A stretch of 64,000 nucleotides of DNA from Shewanella electrodiphila (GCF_023283985.1 NZ_JAKIKU010000001.1:186001-250000), one strand, 5' to 3'. Counted from the stretch's first letter, positions 16,958 through 26,424 are shown. Notes: a model not told the origin generated them from the letters alone. A program made the numbers and translations.

Positions 16958-18106
16958 ATGGATCTGTTACTGATTTTAACTTACACCGCGCTATGTGTTG
17001 CTGTTTTTAAGATATTCAAGATCCCGTTGACTAAATGGACGGTACCTACAGCTGTTTTAGGTGGCATAGCATTAATCGGTACCTTATTGGTATTGATGAA
17101 CTATAACCACCCCTACACTAAGTATACACGTGAATACTTTGTGTCTATTCCAATTAACCCTGCGGTTCGTGGCTTAGTGGTTGAGGTAAATGTAAAGCCT
17201 AATGTTCCTGTAAAAAAAGGCGACATATTATTTAGAATTGACCCCACTCCTTTTATCGCGGAAGTTAAAGAAAAGCAGGCCGCACTGGAAGATGCTAAAC
17301 AAGCTGTACCGCAACTGAAAGCGTCGTGGGACAGTGCGATTGCCAAAGTGACCCAAGCTGAAGCTAACCGTGATAGAGCTAAGCAAGCTTATGAACGTTA
17401 TGACGAAGGTAAACGAAAAGGTGGCAAAAACTCGCCATTTTCTGAAATTGAACTGGATAATAAGCGCCAAACTTATTTGGCTTCAGAGGCGCAGTTTAAA
17501 GCTGCTCAAGCTGATGAAATTCGTTTCCGCTTAGCTTTTCAATCGAATATTGATGGCGTAAATACCGATGTTGCAGTTATTCAAGCTCAATTAGACGAAG
17601 CGCAATTTAATCTTGAGCGTACTGAGGTTAAAGCGCCTGTAGATGGTGTTGTCACTCAGATGGCACTTCGCCCTGGTGTTATGGCAGTGCCTATTCCACT
17701 GCGTCCCGCGATGACATTTATACCTGATGAAGATAGATATTTTGCTGGCGCGTTCTGGCAAAACTCATTGCTGCGTTTAAAAGAAGGTGACGAAGCCGAG
17801 TTAATCTTAGATGCTATGCCGGGTGTGGTTCATAAAGGTAGAGTCGTTAAAGTCTTACCTGCAATGGCTGAAGGCGAGTTGCAATTTGGTGGCACATTAC
17901 GATCTTCAAATGAGTTGTTTAAGCGAGGCCGTGCGCTAGTGCTTATTGAACTTGATGACGAAAATGAATTGTTAGCTAATTTACCTGCGGGCGTAGCAGG
18001 GCAATCTGCGATATATACAGAGCATTTCACTCATGTATCGATCATTCGAAAAGTATTGCTACGAATGCAAGGTTGGCTGAACTACTTGTTTGCTGAAGGG
18101 CATTAA
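16958..18106 (+). CDS. HlyD-family membrane fusion protein (YiaV-like)
   Basis: 382 residues. Two hydrophobic segments near the N-terminus (about 2-18 and 29-47) anchor it in the inner membrane. Then comes a biotinyl/lipoyl-like half motif (VRGLVVEVNVKPNVPVKKGDILFRIDP), a long alpha-helical hairpin (about 100-215), the second lipoyl half (TEVKAPVDGVVTQM), and a beta-barrel domain. This is the periplasmic adaptor architecture. No ATPase, MFS pump or outer-membrane channel gene is adjacent, so whether it drives efflux is open. The paired DUF3302 protein is its immediate upstream neighbour. Confidence 0.88.
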   Translation: MDLLLILTYTALCVAVFKIFKIPLTKWTVPTAVLGGIALIGTLLVLMNYNHPYTKYTREYFVSIPINPAVRGLVVEVNVKPNVPVKKGDILFRIDPTPFIAEVKEKQAALEDAKQAVPQLKASWDSAIAKVTQAEANRDRAKQAYERYDEGKRKGGKNSPFSEIELDNKRQTYLASEAQFKAAQADEIRFRLAFQSNIDGVNTDVAVIQAQLDEAQFNLERTEVKAPVDGVVTQMALRPGVMAVPIPLRPAMTFIPDEDRYFAGAFWQNSLLRLKEGDEAELILDAMPGVVHKGRVVKVLPAMAEGELQFGGTLRSSNELFKRGRALVLIELDDENELLANLPAGVAGQSAIYTEHFTHVSIIRKVLLRMQGWLNYLFAEGH

Positions 18107-18120
18107 AACTAAGCTAATAT

Positions 18121-18148
18121 AAAAAAGTCCGCAATTGCGGACTTTTTT
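18121..18148. terminator. Bidirectional terminator, perfect palindrome
   Basis: AAAAAAGTCCGCAA joins directly to TTGCGGACTTTTTT. It serves both the HlyD gene and the convergent DUF4136 gene. Confidence 0.92.
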
Positions 18149-18168
18149 ATTATTAGTTGGTAGTTAGT

Positions 18169-18711
18169 TTAGCTTTTCGGCTGTGGCGGGAATAGAGCGA
18201 GTATTTGGTTGATAGTTTTACTGGTTTCTGCCACTTTTTCATCGCCACCGGCTTCAAAATCGAATTCATCAGTGCCGCGCCAAATCAGTCGATTTTCTTT
18301 TGTATCAATCATATCAACTTGAATCACTTGAATTTTAGCACTGTCGCTGCCAATAGGAATGCCCATGCTAGTGCCAACACCCACTCCACCATGACTACCA
18401 CTAGTGCCAGTACCTAGGCCAATAGAAAGGCCTGAACTCTTAGGTTTGTCTTTAGTGAGGAAGGCATAGCTGATAAGAAAGTCACTTTGCTCTGCTTGTT
18501 CTGTGAAGCCTTTTGCAATTAATGTTGTTCGTATATTGGCTCGAATTCGTTCGGCGCTCAGTTGGTCACCTTGGTCGGGAGTTTCAATGAAGTGGAAACT
18601 CTTTAACTGACTAAAATCGTACTTTGTGTCGTAGTCGGAGTTACTTTTGGTACTTTGGCAAGCACTGATAGTGAGTATAAAACAGAGTAATAAAAGATGG
18701 CGAAAAATCAT
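18169..18711 (-). CDS. DUF4136 lipoprotein
   Basis: 180 residues from the ATG at 18711, selected because GGAG lies 5 bases upstream and the protein then begins with a lipoprotein signal (hydrophobic core, then T-I-S-A-C; lipidated Cys at about residue 18). After the Cys come YDFSQLKSFHF, an AxRIRANIRTTLIAKGF helix and SDFLISYAF, then a glycine-rich loop and VIQVDMIDTKENRLIWRGT, the typical DUF4136 order. Family members are envelope lipoproteins of unknown function. It is a single-gene unit between a terminator and a divergent gene. Confidence 0.88.
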   Translation of the reverse strand: MIFRHLLLLCFILTISACQSTKSNSDYDTKYDFSQLKSFHFIETPDQGDQLSAERIRANIRTTLIAKGFTEQAEQSDFLISYAFLTKDKPKSSGLSIGLGTGTSGSHGGVGVGTSMGIPIGSDSAKIQVIQVDMIDTKENRLIWRGTDEFDFEAGGDEKVAETSKTINQILALFPPQPKS

Positions 18712-18946
18712 AGGAACTCCAAAGGTGTTTGCTGCTAATAACCGATAAAAGGTTGGGGAAAGTTTCATCATTTTGACGGTATAGCCGTAGTCTTATTGTT
18801 AATAGCTTAATTCAATTTAACCTAGTTAACCAATGTTATACCTATATTAAACTATGATTTATATGATGATTAAGGTCTTTCGAATATGCCTTTTACTAAA
18901 TTAGTGCTAGATTAGAACAATAATTGTTCAATGATAAAGCGAGGAT

Positions 18947-19252
18947 ATGGAGCAGCTCAGTTTTCTTTCGGTACCAAGTCCGTGTGTAGGTGTGTGTCAA
19001 ACTGATGCGCGCGGTTATTGTGTGGGCTGCCTTAGAAACAGAGATGAGCGTTTTAACTGGCTCCATTTCAATGATGCGCAAAAGCACAATATTATTCGTT
19101 TATGCTTGCAACGCAAACGTCGTCGACAATACGCAAAATATAAAGCTCATCAAATTGCTGTTAAAGAACAACAAGCTAAAGTGAATCCTCAGTTGGATTT
19201 TGAAGAAGAAAAAGAAGATAAATTAGATTTTGGCGATTTTTCTTTAGACTAA
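18947..19252 (+). CDS. DUF1289 family cysteine-cluster protein
   Basis: 101 residues. SPCVGVCQTDARGYCVGCLRNRDERFNW matches the DUF1289 pattern of four cysteines followed by an invariant Trp (reported here in two halves: SPCVGVC and YCVGCLRNRDE). The Cys spacing suggests a metal site. A basic helix (QRKRRRQYAKYKAH) and a very acidic tail follow, longer than in many members. GCGAGGAT lies directly before the ATG. Function is unknown; the protein is cytosolic. Confidence 0.88.
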   Translation: MEQLSFLSVPSPCVGVCQTDARGYCVGCLRNRDERFNWLHFNDAQKHNIIRLCLQRKRRRQYAKYKAHQIAVKEQQAKVNPQLDFEEEKEDKLDFGDFSLD

Positions 19253-19377
19253 TTACATTTGGACTTTTTGAAACAATCCTCAACGGTAGCCCTTAAACCT
19301 TACTCATTTTCTGAGTTAGTTATTGATTATGCTTGCGTTTAGATATCAGTCGCAGGCTTAAGTTTTACATTTCAATG

Positions 19378-20631
19378 CTATCTAGGCCAAATCAAAGTAA
19401 ATGACGTGTTATCTTCATCACTCACTAGGTTCACTCTGCCTTTATGACGATGCATAATTCGCTTAATAATGGCCAAACCTAAGCCGTGACCTTTATTGCC
19501 TTTATGTTGTGACTTACTGCGGTAGAAAGGTTCAAATAATTTTTCTTGGTCTTCTTCTGGAATCGCTTCACCGTCATTAACCACAGATAAAAACACTAAC
19601 CTTTCATCATAACTTAAATACAGCTCAATGCTAGTTTGAGTATATCTTTGTGCATTAGTGATAAGGTTTTGGATTGCACGTTCTACCAGTGGAGGCTCTG
19701 CCATGATGCACATTTCATTCCTCGCATAATGGAAATTAATTGGTTTATCACTGAGTGGCGTCAAGCGCGCTGAAAGTTCTTCAATCATGCTGATTAATTC
19801 GCATTTTTCTAGGCTTGGTTCTTGTTGAACTTCAAGGCTGGCGTAGGTAAGTAATTCCTGTAATAACGTTTCCATTTCTTTGATATCTAACTGCATTTCA
19901 TCAAGGAAATTTTGTCTTCGCTGCTCATCACTTTTCGGCTGACAATACTGTGGCAGAAGTGCGAGGGCAAATTTCAATCTTGCTAATGGCGTTCTAATTT
20001 CATGCGAAACGGCATTTGATAGATGCTTTTGGTTATCGATTAAGTCACTGATATGTTGTGCCATATCGTTAAAGGTATTTGCAAGCGGCGCAACTTGAGA
20101 GCTGGCATTTAGTTCAATGCGGGTATTCCATTTGGCTTCGCCAAAATTTTGAGTGGCCTTTTTTAAGGTTTTTAAATCTTTTGATAGCGGCCAAACCCAA
20201 ATTAAAGCAACAAAAGCTAAGGATAAATAGAAGCCTATGGTGAATATGTTACGTAACTGTCCACGGGGATCAATATCTACTGGGCCTGCCATTAATACTT
20301 GATCACCTACAGCAATAAATTGTAATTCATGGCTTTTATCAGCTGTAGTCGTGATAATCTGTGTCTCAGAAAATACGACTTCACCGCTTAAAGCTATTTC
20401 GTTTTTTTCGAATAATTGCAGTGGGTAAGGGAATTGTCTATTGATCTTATCAAGTTGGGCTTGGCGATCGGCTTTAGGTTGCTGAGCGAGAAGCAAACCA
20501 AAGGCGATTAAAGGTGAGTCAAGGTTGTCATTATCTTCAACTTGTTGCTGCCAGAGGCTATCTAATGTCCAGCCTATACCCAAAAAGCTTAAGCTTAATA
20601 ATAGGTATAGGCTGATGAAGAGTCTTTTCAA
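19378..20631 (-). CDS. Sensor histidine kinase, RstB-like
   Basis: 417 residues. TM1 is at about 4-23; a periplasmic sensor of about 105 residues follows, then TM2 at about 129-149, HAMP (about 150-203), HisKA with His210 in NAVSHEIRTPLARLK, and a HATPase domain with the N box (NLITNAQRYTQ) and G2 box (GHGLGLAII). The overall size and the RstA-like partner point to the RstB branch. Its gene starts 17 bases after the regulator gene, and it is the last of a four-gene operon headed by a MipA-like barrel. The signal is unknown. Confidence 0.92.
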   Translation of the reverse strand: MKRLFISLYLLLSLSFLGIGWTLDSLWQQQVEDNDNLDSPLIAFGLLLAQQPKADRQAQLDKINRQFPYPLQLFEKNEIALSGEVVFSETQIITTTADKSHELQFIAVGDQVLMAGPVDIDPRGQLRNIFTIGFYLSLAFVALIWVWPLSKDLKTLKKATQNFGEAKWNTRIELNASSQVAPLANTFNDMAQHISDLIDNQKHLSNAVSHEIRTPLARLKFALALLPQYCQPKSDEQRRQNFLDEMQLDIKEMETLLQELLTYASLEVQQEPSLEKCELISMIEELSARLTPLSDKPINFHYARNEMCIMAEPPLVERAIQNLITNAQRYTQTSIELYLSYDERLVFLSVVNDGEAIPEEDQEKLFEPFYRSKSQHKGNKGHGLGLAIIKRIMHRHKGRVNLVSDEDNTSFTLIWPR

Positions 20632-20648
20632 AGTCTTCTATAACTCGA

Positions 20649-21362
20649 TTAGTTATTCCACGCTTCTGGCGCGAATAAGTAACCTTGTCCCCATACAGTT
20701 TTGATCCTGAATGGTGTTTCGATGCTATCGCCTAATTTCTTACGTAAGCGAGAAATACGCACATCAATTTTTCTATCTTTACCATCAAAGTCGATATTAA
20801 GCAGATATTGGTATATGTACTGACGACTTAATACTTGTCCTGCTTGCGATGCAAGTAGCCATAATAATTCAAACTCATGACTGGTAAGATCAACTTCAGT
20901 GTTACCTAAACGAATCGCTTGTGTATGAGGGTCAATACTTAATTTACCAAAACTTAAGCAGTGAGACTCTGGTTTTGATGGTTGTGCCTGACGGCGCAGT
21001 AAATTATTGATACGGGCAACTAATAAGCTAGGATCTACAGGCTTAACCACGTAATCATCAGCACCTAATTCTAGGCCTTTGATTTGGTCTTCCGGAGAGC
21101 CTAATGCGCTCATTAATAATATTGGACCCGAAAAATAATCAGGTAGTTTTTCACACAGGCTTAATCCATCAAGTCCAGGTAACATGATATCAAGTAAAAT
21201 AATATCAGGCTTGTAACTAATCAATCGTGTTAAAACGGTATCGCCACGTCGTTCAACTTCAACGTGCATATCGTGTGACTTTAGGTAGTCCACAATTAAA
21301 TTGGCGAGACGGATATCATCTTCTACCAACAAAACTCTATGAGTTGATTGGGGGGTTGCCAT
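20649..21362 (-). CDS. OmpR-family response regulator, RstA-like
   Basis: 237 residues. The receiver domain has the acidic pair in LLVEDDIRL, phosphoacceptor Asp58 in LLDIMLPG and Lys107 in DDYVVKPVD. The C-terminal winged helix (about 135-232) ends with DVRISRLRKKLGD...RIKTVWGQGYLF, typical of OmpR-type DNA binding. The ATG at 21362 overlaps the stop of the DUF3019 gene as TAATG, indicating translational coupling; an upstream in-frame TTG is disfavoured. DHDMHVEVERRGD-like features near residue 30 resemble RstA. Confidence 0.93.
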   Translation of the reverse strand: MATPQSTHRVLLVEDDIRLANLIVDYLKSHDMHVEVERRGDTVLTRLISYKPDIILLDIMLPGLDGLSLCEKLPDYFSGPILLMSALGSPEDQIKGLELGADDYVVKPVDPSLLVARINNLLRRQAQPSKPESHCLSFGKLSIDPHTQAIRLGNTEVDLTSHEFELLWLLASQAGQVLSRQYIYQYLLNIDFDGKDRKIDVRISRLRKKLGDSIETPFRIKTVWGQGYLFAPEAWNN

Positions 21363-21778
21363 TAAAATAAACTCCAAGGGTTACGGTAACGTCGACGAAC
21401 TTTCGTCTCTGACGTTGTGGTGACTTTTAATCGTACGTCCGCCAATTCATTATTATTATTTTTATTTATTAAGACAAAATGAATATTTTTGTCTGTTTTT
21501 ACAGAAATTTGCAATGAGTGTTCATTAACTGAGTCACTACACCACTGAGCCATGGATGGGTAATTTGAAGTGATACACACCAATTGTTCAGTGTCGAGCT
21601 GCCATTTTAGCACAATGTCAATTTCACAAATGCTGTCACCAGCATCAATAAGACATAAACGTGGGGTAGCCGAAAACTGTGCTTGCCCGGTAAGCGTATC
21701 AGCTTTGGCATAGAAAGCACTAAAAATCAGTATTAATATACCGAAAAAGTGATAGACCTTTTGCTCTTTAACGAACAA
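21362..21778 (-). CDS. DUF3019 family secreted protein
   Basis: 138 residues, starting with TTG 2 bases after the stop of the MipA-like gene; a TAGG stretch lies upstream. A signal peptide (about 1-26, ending FYAKA) leads into a mature domain with four cysteines (RLCLIDAGDSICEIDIVL, QLVCITS, QWCSDS) and an Arg-rich end. The order of the first two Cys and the W-Q-L strand match DUF3019, a family I know mainly from Shewanella, next to a MipA gene and a two-component pair. It is possibly a periplasmic accessory to the sensor. Function is unknown. Confidence 0.8.
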   Translation of the reverse strand: MFVKEQKVYHFFGILILIFSAFYAKADTLTGQAQFSATPRLCLIDAGDSICEIDIVLKWQLDTEQLVCITSNYPSMAQWCSDSVNEHSLQISVKTDKNIHFVLINKNNNNELADVRLKVTTTSETKVRRRYRNPWSLF

Positions 21779-21780
21779 GC

Positions 21781-22656
21781 TTAAAACCTATATGCAGCTC
21801 CAACGAAATAGGAGCTCGAGTAATCTTCATCAATAATTGGGCTGTCGATTATTTCATCGGCTAATTGGGTATAACGCGCAGCTAGAAGTAAATCCCAGCT
21901 AGTTGAAATACTATAACGCGTTGTCAGTTCTATTGAGTTACTCCAATCTGAACTTGGTTGGTATTCTTCGCTCCAGTATGCACTCTCACTGGCTCTAAGA
22001 CCAAAGTAATAGTCAATAACTTCTGAACTTTTCCACTCTGACTTCAAGGTTAAATCAAAGCGCCAATCAGTAACTGCAAGGGAATAGTTCCAACTAATAT
22101 TCACTTCTTGTCCATTGTGGACGTTTAATAAGTCATGAGCAGCAGCGAGTTGTAACACACCAAACTTGCCATACCAGAAAAGTTCTACTCCACCATATAC
22201 GGTGAAGTTTCTACTTTCAAGTTCATTTAAAACAAGAGGTTGGCTGGCTTCTTGAATTCCGAAACCACCAATAGGAGGTAGAACAGTGTGAGAATCAACA
22301 TTTGCCGATTGTGGCAAGAAAATATTAGATGGATCCCAACGATAGAAAAAAGCGCGTTCGGAACTGTAACTTGTCGCTAGGTTAATCGTAAAATTTTCTT
22401 GCTCGGTTAAGGTGTAACCAAAATTGAAATTATCAAAAAACCAGCTCTCACCGTAGTAAGCTATTGATGGGATTGCATAAAGAGGAATGTCGTCATAGTC
22501 AGTAATGGGATTGGTTTTATTGCCGTAGCCGAAAGCTACACTAATATCCCATTCTCCGACAACAACGCAATCACCATCTTCTTGGCATGGCTCGTCTGCC
22601 ATTACAGGTGTAGTGGTTAAAAATAACACTAAAAAGACGATAAAAATTTGATACAT
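21781..22656 (-). CDS. MipA/OmpV family outer-membrane protein
   Basis: 291 residues from the ATG at 22656 (an in-frame TTG lies 9 bases earlier). The signal peptide ends at VMA-DEP. The mature protein starts with two cysteines in PCQEDGDCVVVGEW, then WDISVAFGYGNKTNPI, IPLYAIPSIAYYGESWFFDNFNFGY and strands through to SSSYFVGAAYRF with a C-terminal Phe, as in MipA/OmpV barrels. It is the first gene of the operon that ends with the RstA/RstB-like pair, so it may be both part of the regulon and involved in sensing. Confidence 0.88.
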   Translation of the reverse strand: MYQIFIVFLVLFLTTTPVMADEPCQEDGDCVVVGEWDISVAFGYGNKTNPITDYDDIPLYAIPSIAYYGESWFFDNFNFGYTLTEQENFTINLATSYSSERAFFYRWDPSNIFLPQSANVDSHTVLPPIGGFGIQEASQPLVLNELESRNFTVYGGVELFWYGKFGVLQLAAAHDLLNVHNGQEVNISWNYSLAVTDWRFDLTLKSEWKSSEVIDYYFGLRASESAYWSEEYQPSSDWSNSIELTTRYSISTSWDLLLAARYTQLADEIIDSPIIDEDYSSSYFVGAAYRF

Positions 22657-22834
22657 CAGAAACAAACAACCTATTTATATCAACATTAAAACAGCTAATA
22701 AATGCGACTTTATCACTAAATCGAGGTCGGAAAAATTGCTTTAATTAAATTGATACAAACTGATACTTGTAAGTCTCGGTTGTTGCATGTGTTATTTGCT
22801 GTATTGTTTTTTGGTAAATTAATGTTTTTAAAGG

Positions 22835-23113
22835 TTATAGGTTGTCTTTTGCTATTTCTGTTTTTGCTAGCGACTGCTGTCGCTGATATCCCATTTCGAT
22901 TAATTGAGCATTAACGCAATCAGATACAAACTGTTGCTTTTCGATAGAATCAATTTGTTCTTCAGCGGCGACTTTGCTGCAAGCATCGGTCAAAGAGATA
23001 AGAGTGTCCTTTGGGACTTCCACTTCATTGGCATTGGCATTTGCAAAAGAGCAAAATAAATAAGTGGTAATAATAGTGATGTGTGCAGTCGCTAAGAGTA
23101 ATGAATGTTTCAT
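22835..23113 (-). CDS. Small secreted protein of unknown function
   Basis: 92 residues with a good AAGGA site 6 bases before the ATG. A signal peptide of about 28 residues (ending SFANANA) precedes a short acidic, mostly helical domain with two cysteines (TDACSKV and VSDCVNA) about 25 residues apart, which could form one disulfide across a helical hairpin. I do not recognise a family. It is monocistronic, 178 bases upstream of the MipA operon on the same strand, and could be related to it. Confidence 0.65.
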   Translation of the reverse strand: MKHSLLLATAHITIITTYLFCSFANANANEVEVPKDTLISLTDACSKVAAEEQIDSIEKQQFVSDCVNAQLIEMGYQRQQSLAKTEIAKDNL

Positions 23114-23225
23114 AGTCTGTCCTTTATGAGAACTTATTATTAATATTTACGGATAGATTTTTTATGGTTAACGAATCATATGTTGCCCATAAACTGAGCA
23201 GTTTATTAGTCAGATATGAGTAAAA

Positions 23226-23744
23226 TTAGTTCACTTTTAATTTTATAAAGTTGATGGCGGCTGAATTTAAGCAGCGTTTAGAAACATAATGTTTAAGATT
23301 TTCAGTGGTTAATAAGAAACCCTGTTCAGTTTCTTTAGCGCGAACGATATCAGTCCATTTTAGTAAATGGTCAATATAAGCCGACTTAGAATGGATGCCT
23401 TGTTCACTGATGGTTAATGTTACCGGGTTATTGGCAGATTTACTGATGAGTTGTCTCATTAACCACCATGCACGATTGAAACGAACTTGTAGTCCCTCTA
23501 CAGCGCCAAGACCAATAAAGAAGTATGCAAGGTAAGGCGACACGTCAGTTTGAGTCATTAAAAAGCCAGCCACAATAAAGGCGATAGCTTTTAAATATCG
23601 CTTTGGACTGTTATTGATGACGACTGACTGATCAAATGTCTCTGCGAAATGAGATTTATCTAAAATGTATTCTTGAGAAAAACTGAAACCGATATCAGTT
23701 AAGTTATCGGTTTCAGAAGTAGATGGTGTATTGCTAGTTGACAT
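23226..23744 (-). CDS. YcxB-like two-TM protein
   Basis: 172 residues. Polar N-terminus (about 1-48), two close hydrophobic segments (about 50-66 and 70-84) separated by DVSPY, then a C-terminal domain with VTLTISEQGIHSKSAYIDHLLKWTDIVRAKETEQGFLLTT, the pattern of YcxB-like domains (beta strands with S-x-x-x-x-W). Role unknown; probably inner membrane with the domain in the cytosol. It lies downstream of glnD on the same strand. Confidence 0.72.
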   Translation of the reverse strand: MSTSNTPSTSETDNLTDIGFSFSQEYILDKSHFAETFDQSVVINNSPKRYLKAIAFIVAGFLMTQTDVSPYLAYFFIGLGAVEGLQVRFNRAWWLMRQLISKSANNPVTLTISEQGIHSKSAYIDHLLKWTDIVRAKETEQGFLLTTENLKHYVSKRCLNSAAINFIKLKVN

Positions 23745-23775
23745 ATTGCACTCATAATCGACTTTAATGGCGCAA

Positions 23776-26424
23776 TTATAAGGTTGAAGTGATCGATTTG
23801 ACTAATTTTTCCTGTAACTCTATTTGCTCTAACTCAGTTAACTGGGCCCCATGCTGGTTAGATAAGGCAAATACATTATCCGCACGCTCACCCACCGTAC
23901 TGATTGCTGCAGAGTGAATGTTGAGATCCAGCGTTCTGAATGCACTCGCTATTTGTCCCATAAATTCATGGGTTTCTAATGCCAAAATGTGTACTAGAGT
24001 TCTATCTGCTTTTTTAGAATGAATAAATTCAATTGTCGGTTTATTGTCAAAGTTTTTAGTGTGTCTTGATGGTCGGTTTTTAGGTGGTGACATATTGTCA
24101 TCTAATATTTGGCGTAGCTTTTTAGTCACTTGTTTGCGTCTTTGGTCACTAAAAATAGGCTTGCCGTCAAAATCGAGCACTTTAAATGCCTCAACAACAT
24201 AACCATCTTTGGTTTTAGATATCTGCGCTTGGTTAACCGATATTTTTAGTGTCGACAGGGTGTTAAACAGCGAAATAAACAGCCCAGGTCTATCTTTGGT
24301 ATAAACGAAGACGTCGCTACAACCTTTTACGCTACTGTCATCAAGTATAATTAATGATGGCGGCTCAGTGACATTTTCTTCTGAAGAGGATAACTGATGT
24401 TCAAAGGCTGACTCATGTTCTAAAATGCCCAACGTATATTTAGCTATTTCTGTTGGAATAGCATTACTGAAAAATGACAGCGGTAGGCGTTTCCATAGTC
24501 GGTTAACAGCAACGAGTTGCGTTTCATCAGCGTTAATTAATCCTAAAGCTTCTTGTTTATGCTCTCTGACTACCGTTCTTAATTGCAACACATTTTCAAG
24601 GCCATTACGTAAAGCTTTACGTGTTGCAAAGTATAAGTCAGTGAGTAAGCTGGCTTTCCAGTCATTCCATAAGTCATCATTTGTCGCTTGAATATCTGCA
24701 ACCGTTAGACAATACAGTGCATCAAGTTTGGTAATACTCCCTACAGATTTAGCAAAAGTTTTAACCACTTCAGGATCGTGAATATCCATACGTTGAGAGG
24801 TGATAGACATTAATAAATGCTGCTCAACTAGCCAACTGATTAACTGTTGCTGGGACGTCTTAAGTCCGTGGAATTTGGCAAATAACTTAGCATCTACTGC
24901 GCCTAATTCGCTGTGATCTCCACCGCGGCCTTTAGCAAGGTCATGGAATAATGCAGCAAATAAGATGGACTCTTTAGCTTGAAAACGTTCAAAAATATCC
25001 GCTGCTAATTTTTGATCGCTTGGGACGGTATCTTGAGTTAATTTATACAAGTTTTTAAGCAGTTTATGAGTATGCTCATCGACTGTATAGGCATGAAATA
25101 AATCAAACTGCATTTGCCCAACGACTTCACGCCATTGGGGTAAATATGACGCTAAAATACCGTGCTGATGCATTAAGGTTATCGCTAAACCCATGCCATG
25201 AGGGTTCTTAAATAAGCTTACAAAAAGTTCGCGACACACCTGGTAATCTTGTAAATCGCCCATCAAACGTCGACGCACTTGTCTAAGTAATCTTAGTGTT
25301 TCAGGCGTTATCCCTGTGACTTTCTCATGATGGATAGCAATGTAGTTAAACATAGACATGATTTGTGAACGGTCAATAAATACATCTTGATTTTCAGCAT
25401 GTATCTGACCGTTGTAAATTTGAAAGTTTTCATTTATTTGAATTATGTCAGGCTTTTTCTGCGGCACGATTTCACGTTCGAAATAGGCCATTAACATCAG
25501 GTTAAGTTCGCGAATACGCTTCATGGCTCTGAATAACTGACGCATCATTTTTTCAATAGCGATATTGCCACTATCGCCAAAGCCTTGCAGACGAGCAACT
25601 TCTGCTTGATGTTGAAGTAACAACCGGTTTTCTGGTCGATTAGAGGCTTGGTGTAGTGCAAAGCGCACTCGCCAAATGAAGTTTTGACACTCCATTAATT
25701 CGGCATATTCATCATCGGTTAAAAATTTGAGCCGGCGCAAATCTTTTAGGTCATCAATGGAGAAATGTTTTCTTGCTATCCAGGTGATGGTTTGAATATC
25801 ACGCATACCACCAGGGCTGTTTTTTAAATTTGGCTCAATATTGAATGCGGTGCCTTGAGCTTTATTGTGGCGGCCTTTTTGTTCATCATATTTTGCCACA
25901 AAAAATGCTTCGCTTGACCAGACGGTTTCACCATATAGCTTACTAATGACTTGGTGTTGATGGTTTTCGTGGCCGCAAATATGTCTGATTTCAAGTAAGG
26001 TAGTAGCAATGGTGACATCTTCACTGCAGGCTAGATATGTGTCATCTAAACGTCTGACAGCATGGCCCAAATCTAAGCCTAAATCCCATAATTGGGTTAA
26101 AAAATCACTTAGCGTGCTGGCATCAGTCGCAGATAAATCGTCATCGTGAATAATACAAATATCTATGTCTGAAAAAGGGTGAAGCGTTTTGCGACCGTAG
26201 CCACCGACAGCATTGAGGGAGATAGTGTCGGTTTCGAATTGAAAGGCTTGCCAAAGGTGGTTTAGTAATATGTCGAAAAACTGCGCTCGGTGCTGCAGAA
26301 TTTCTGCGATAGAACAACTGCTGATTTGTTGTTCTAACCAGGTATCAAACTCAGTAATGGCTTGTTTAAGCTCTACAATACTCATTTCTGGCTGTAAAAT
26401 CGGATAAGCTGGTTGCAAAGACAT
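23776..26424 (-). CDS. glnD: Bifunctional PII uridylyltransferase / uridylyl-removing enzyme
   Basis: 882 residues (E. coli GlnD about 890). The start at 26424 is fixed by AAGGAG 5 bases upstream. The nucleotidyltransferase domain has GGYGR (74-78) with Asp86 and Asp88, and the central HD hydrolase domain has FHDLAKGRGGDHSELG. Two C-terminal ACT domains begin with VFVYTKDRPGLF and VHILALETHEFMG; they sense glutamine. It uridylylates or deuridylylates the PII proteins GlnB/GlnK and so controls nitrogen assimilation. Divergent from the rsuA-like gene. Confidence 0.97.
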   Translation of the reverse strand: MSLQPAYPILQPEMSIVELKQAITEFDTWLEQQISSCSIAEILQHRAQFFDILLNHLWQAFQFETDTISLNAVGGYGRKTLHPFSDIDICIIHDDDLSATDASTLSDFLTQLWDLGLDLGHAVRRLDDTYLACSEDVTIATTLLEIRHICGHENHQHQVISKLYGETVWSSEAFFVAKYDEQKGRHNKAQGTAFNIEPNLKNSPGGMRDIQTITWIARKHFSIDDLKDLRRLKFLTDDEYAELMECQNFIWRVRFALHQASNRPENRLLLQHQAEVARLQGFGDSGNIAIEKMMRQLFRAMKRIRELNLMLMAYFEREIVPQKKPDIIQINENFQIYNGQIHAENQDVFIDRSQIMSMFNYIAIHHEKVTGITPETLRLLRQVRRRLMGDLQDYQVCRELFVSLFKNPHGMGLAITLMHQHGILASYLPQWREVVGQMQFDLFHAYTVDEHTHKLLKNLYKLTQDTVPSDQKLAADIFERFQAKESILFAALFHDLAKGRGGDHSELGAVDAKLFAKFHGLKTSQQQLISWLVEQHLLMSITSQRMDIHDPEVVKTFAKSVGSITKLDALYCLTVADIQATNDDLWNDWKASLLTDLYFATRKALRNGLENVLQLRTVVREHKQEALGLINADETQLVAVNRLWKRLPLSFFSNAIPTEIAKYTLGILEHESAFEHQLSSSEENVTEPPSLIILDDSSVKGCSDVFVYTKDRPGLFISLFNTLSTLKISVNQAQISKTKDGYVVEAFKVLDFDGKPIFSDQRRKQVTKKLRQILDDNMSPPKNRPSRHTKNFDNKPTIEFIHSKKADRTLVHILALETHEFMGQIASAFRTLDLNIHSAAISTVGERADNVFALSNQHGAQLTELEQIELQEKLVKSITSTL

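Noticed and set aside
19109..19124. ACGCAAACGT-like sequence resembling half of a PurR operator
   Set aside because: It lies inside the coding sequence of the DUF1289 gene, has no symmetric second half, and is far from purT.
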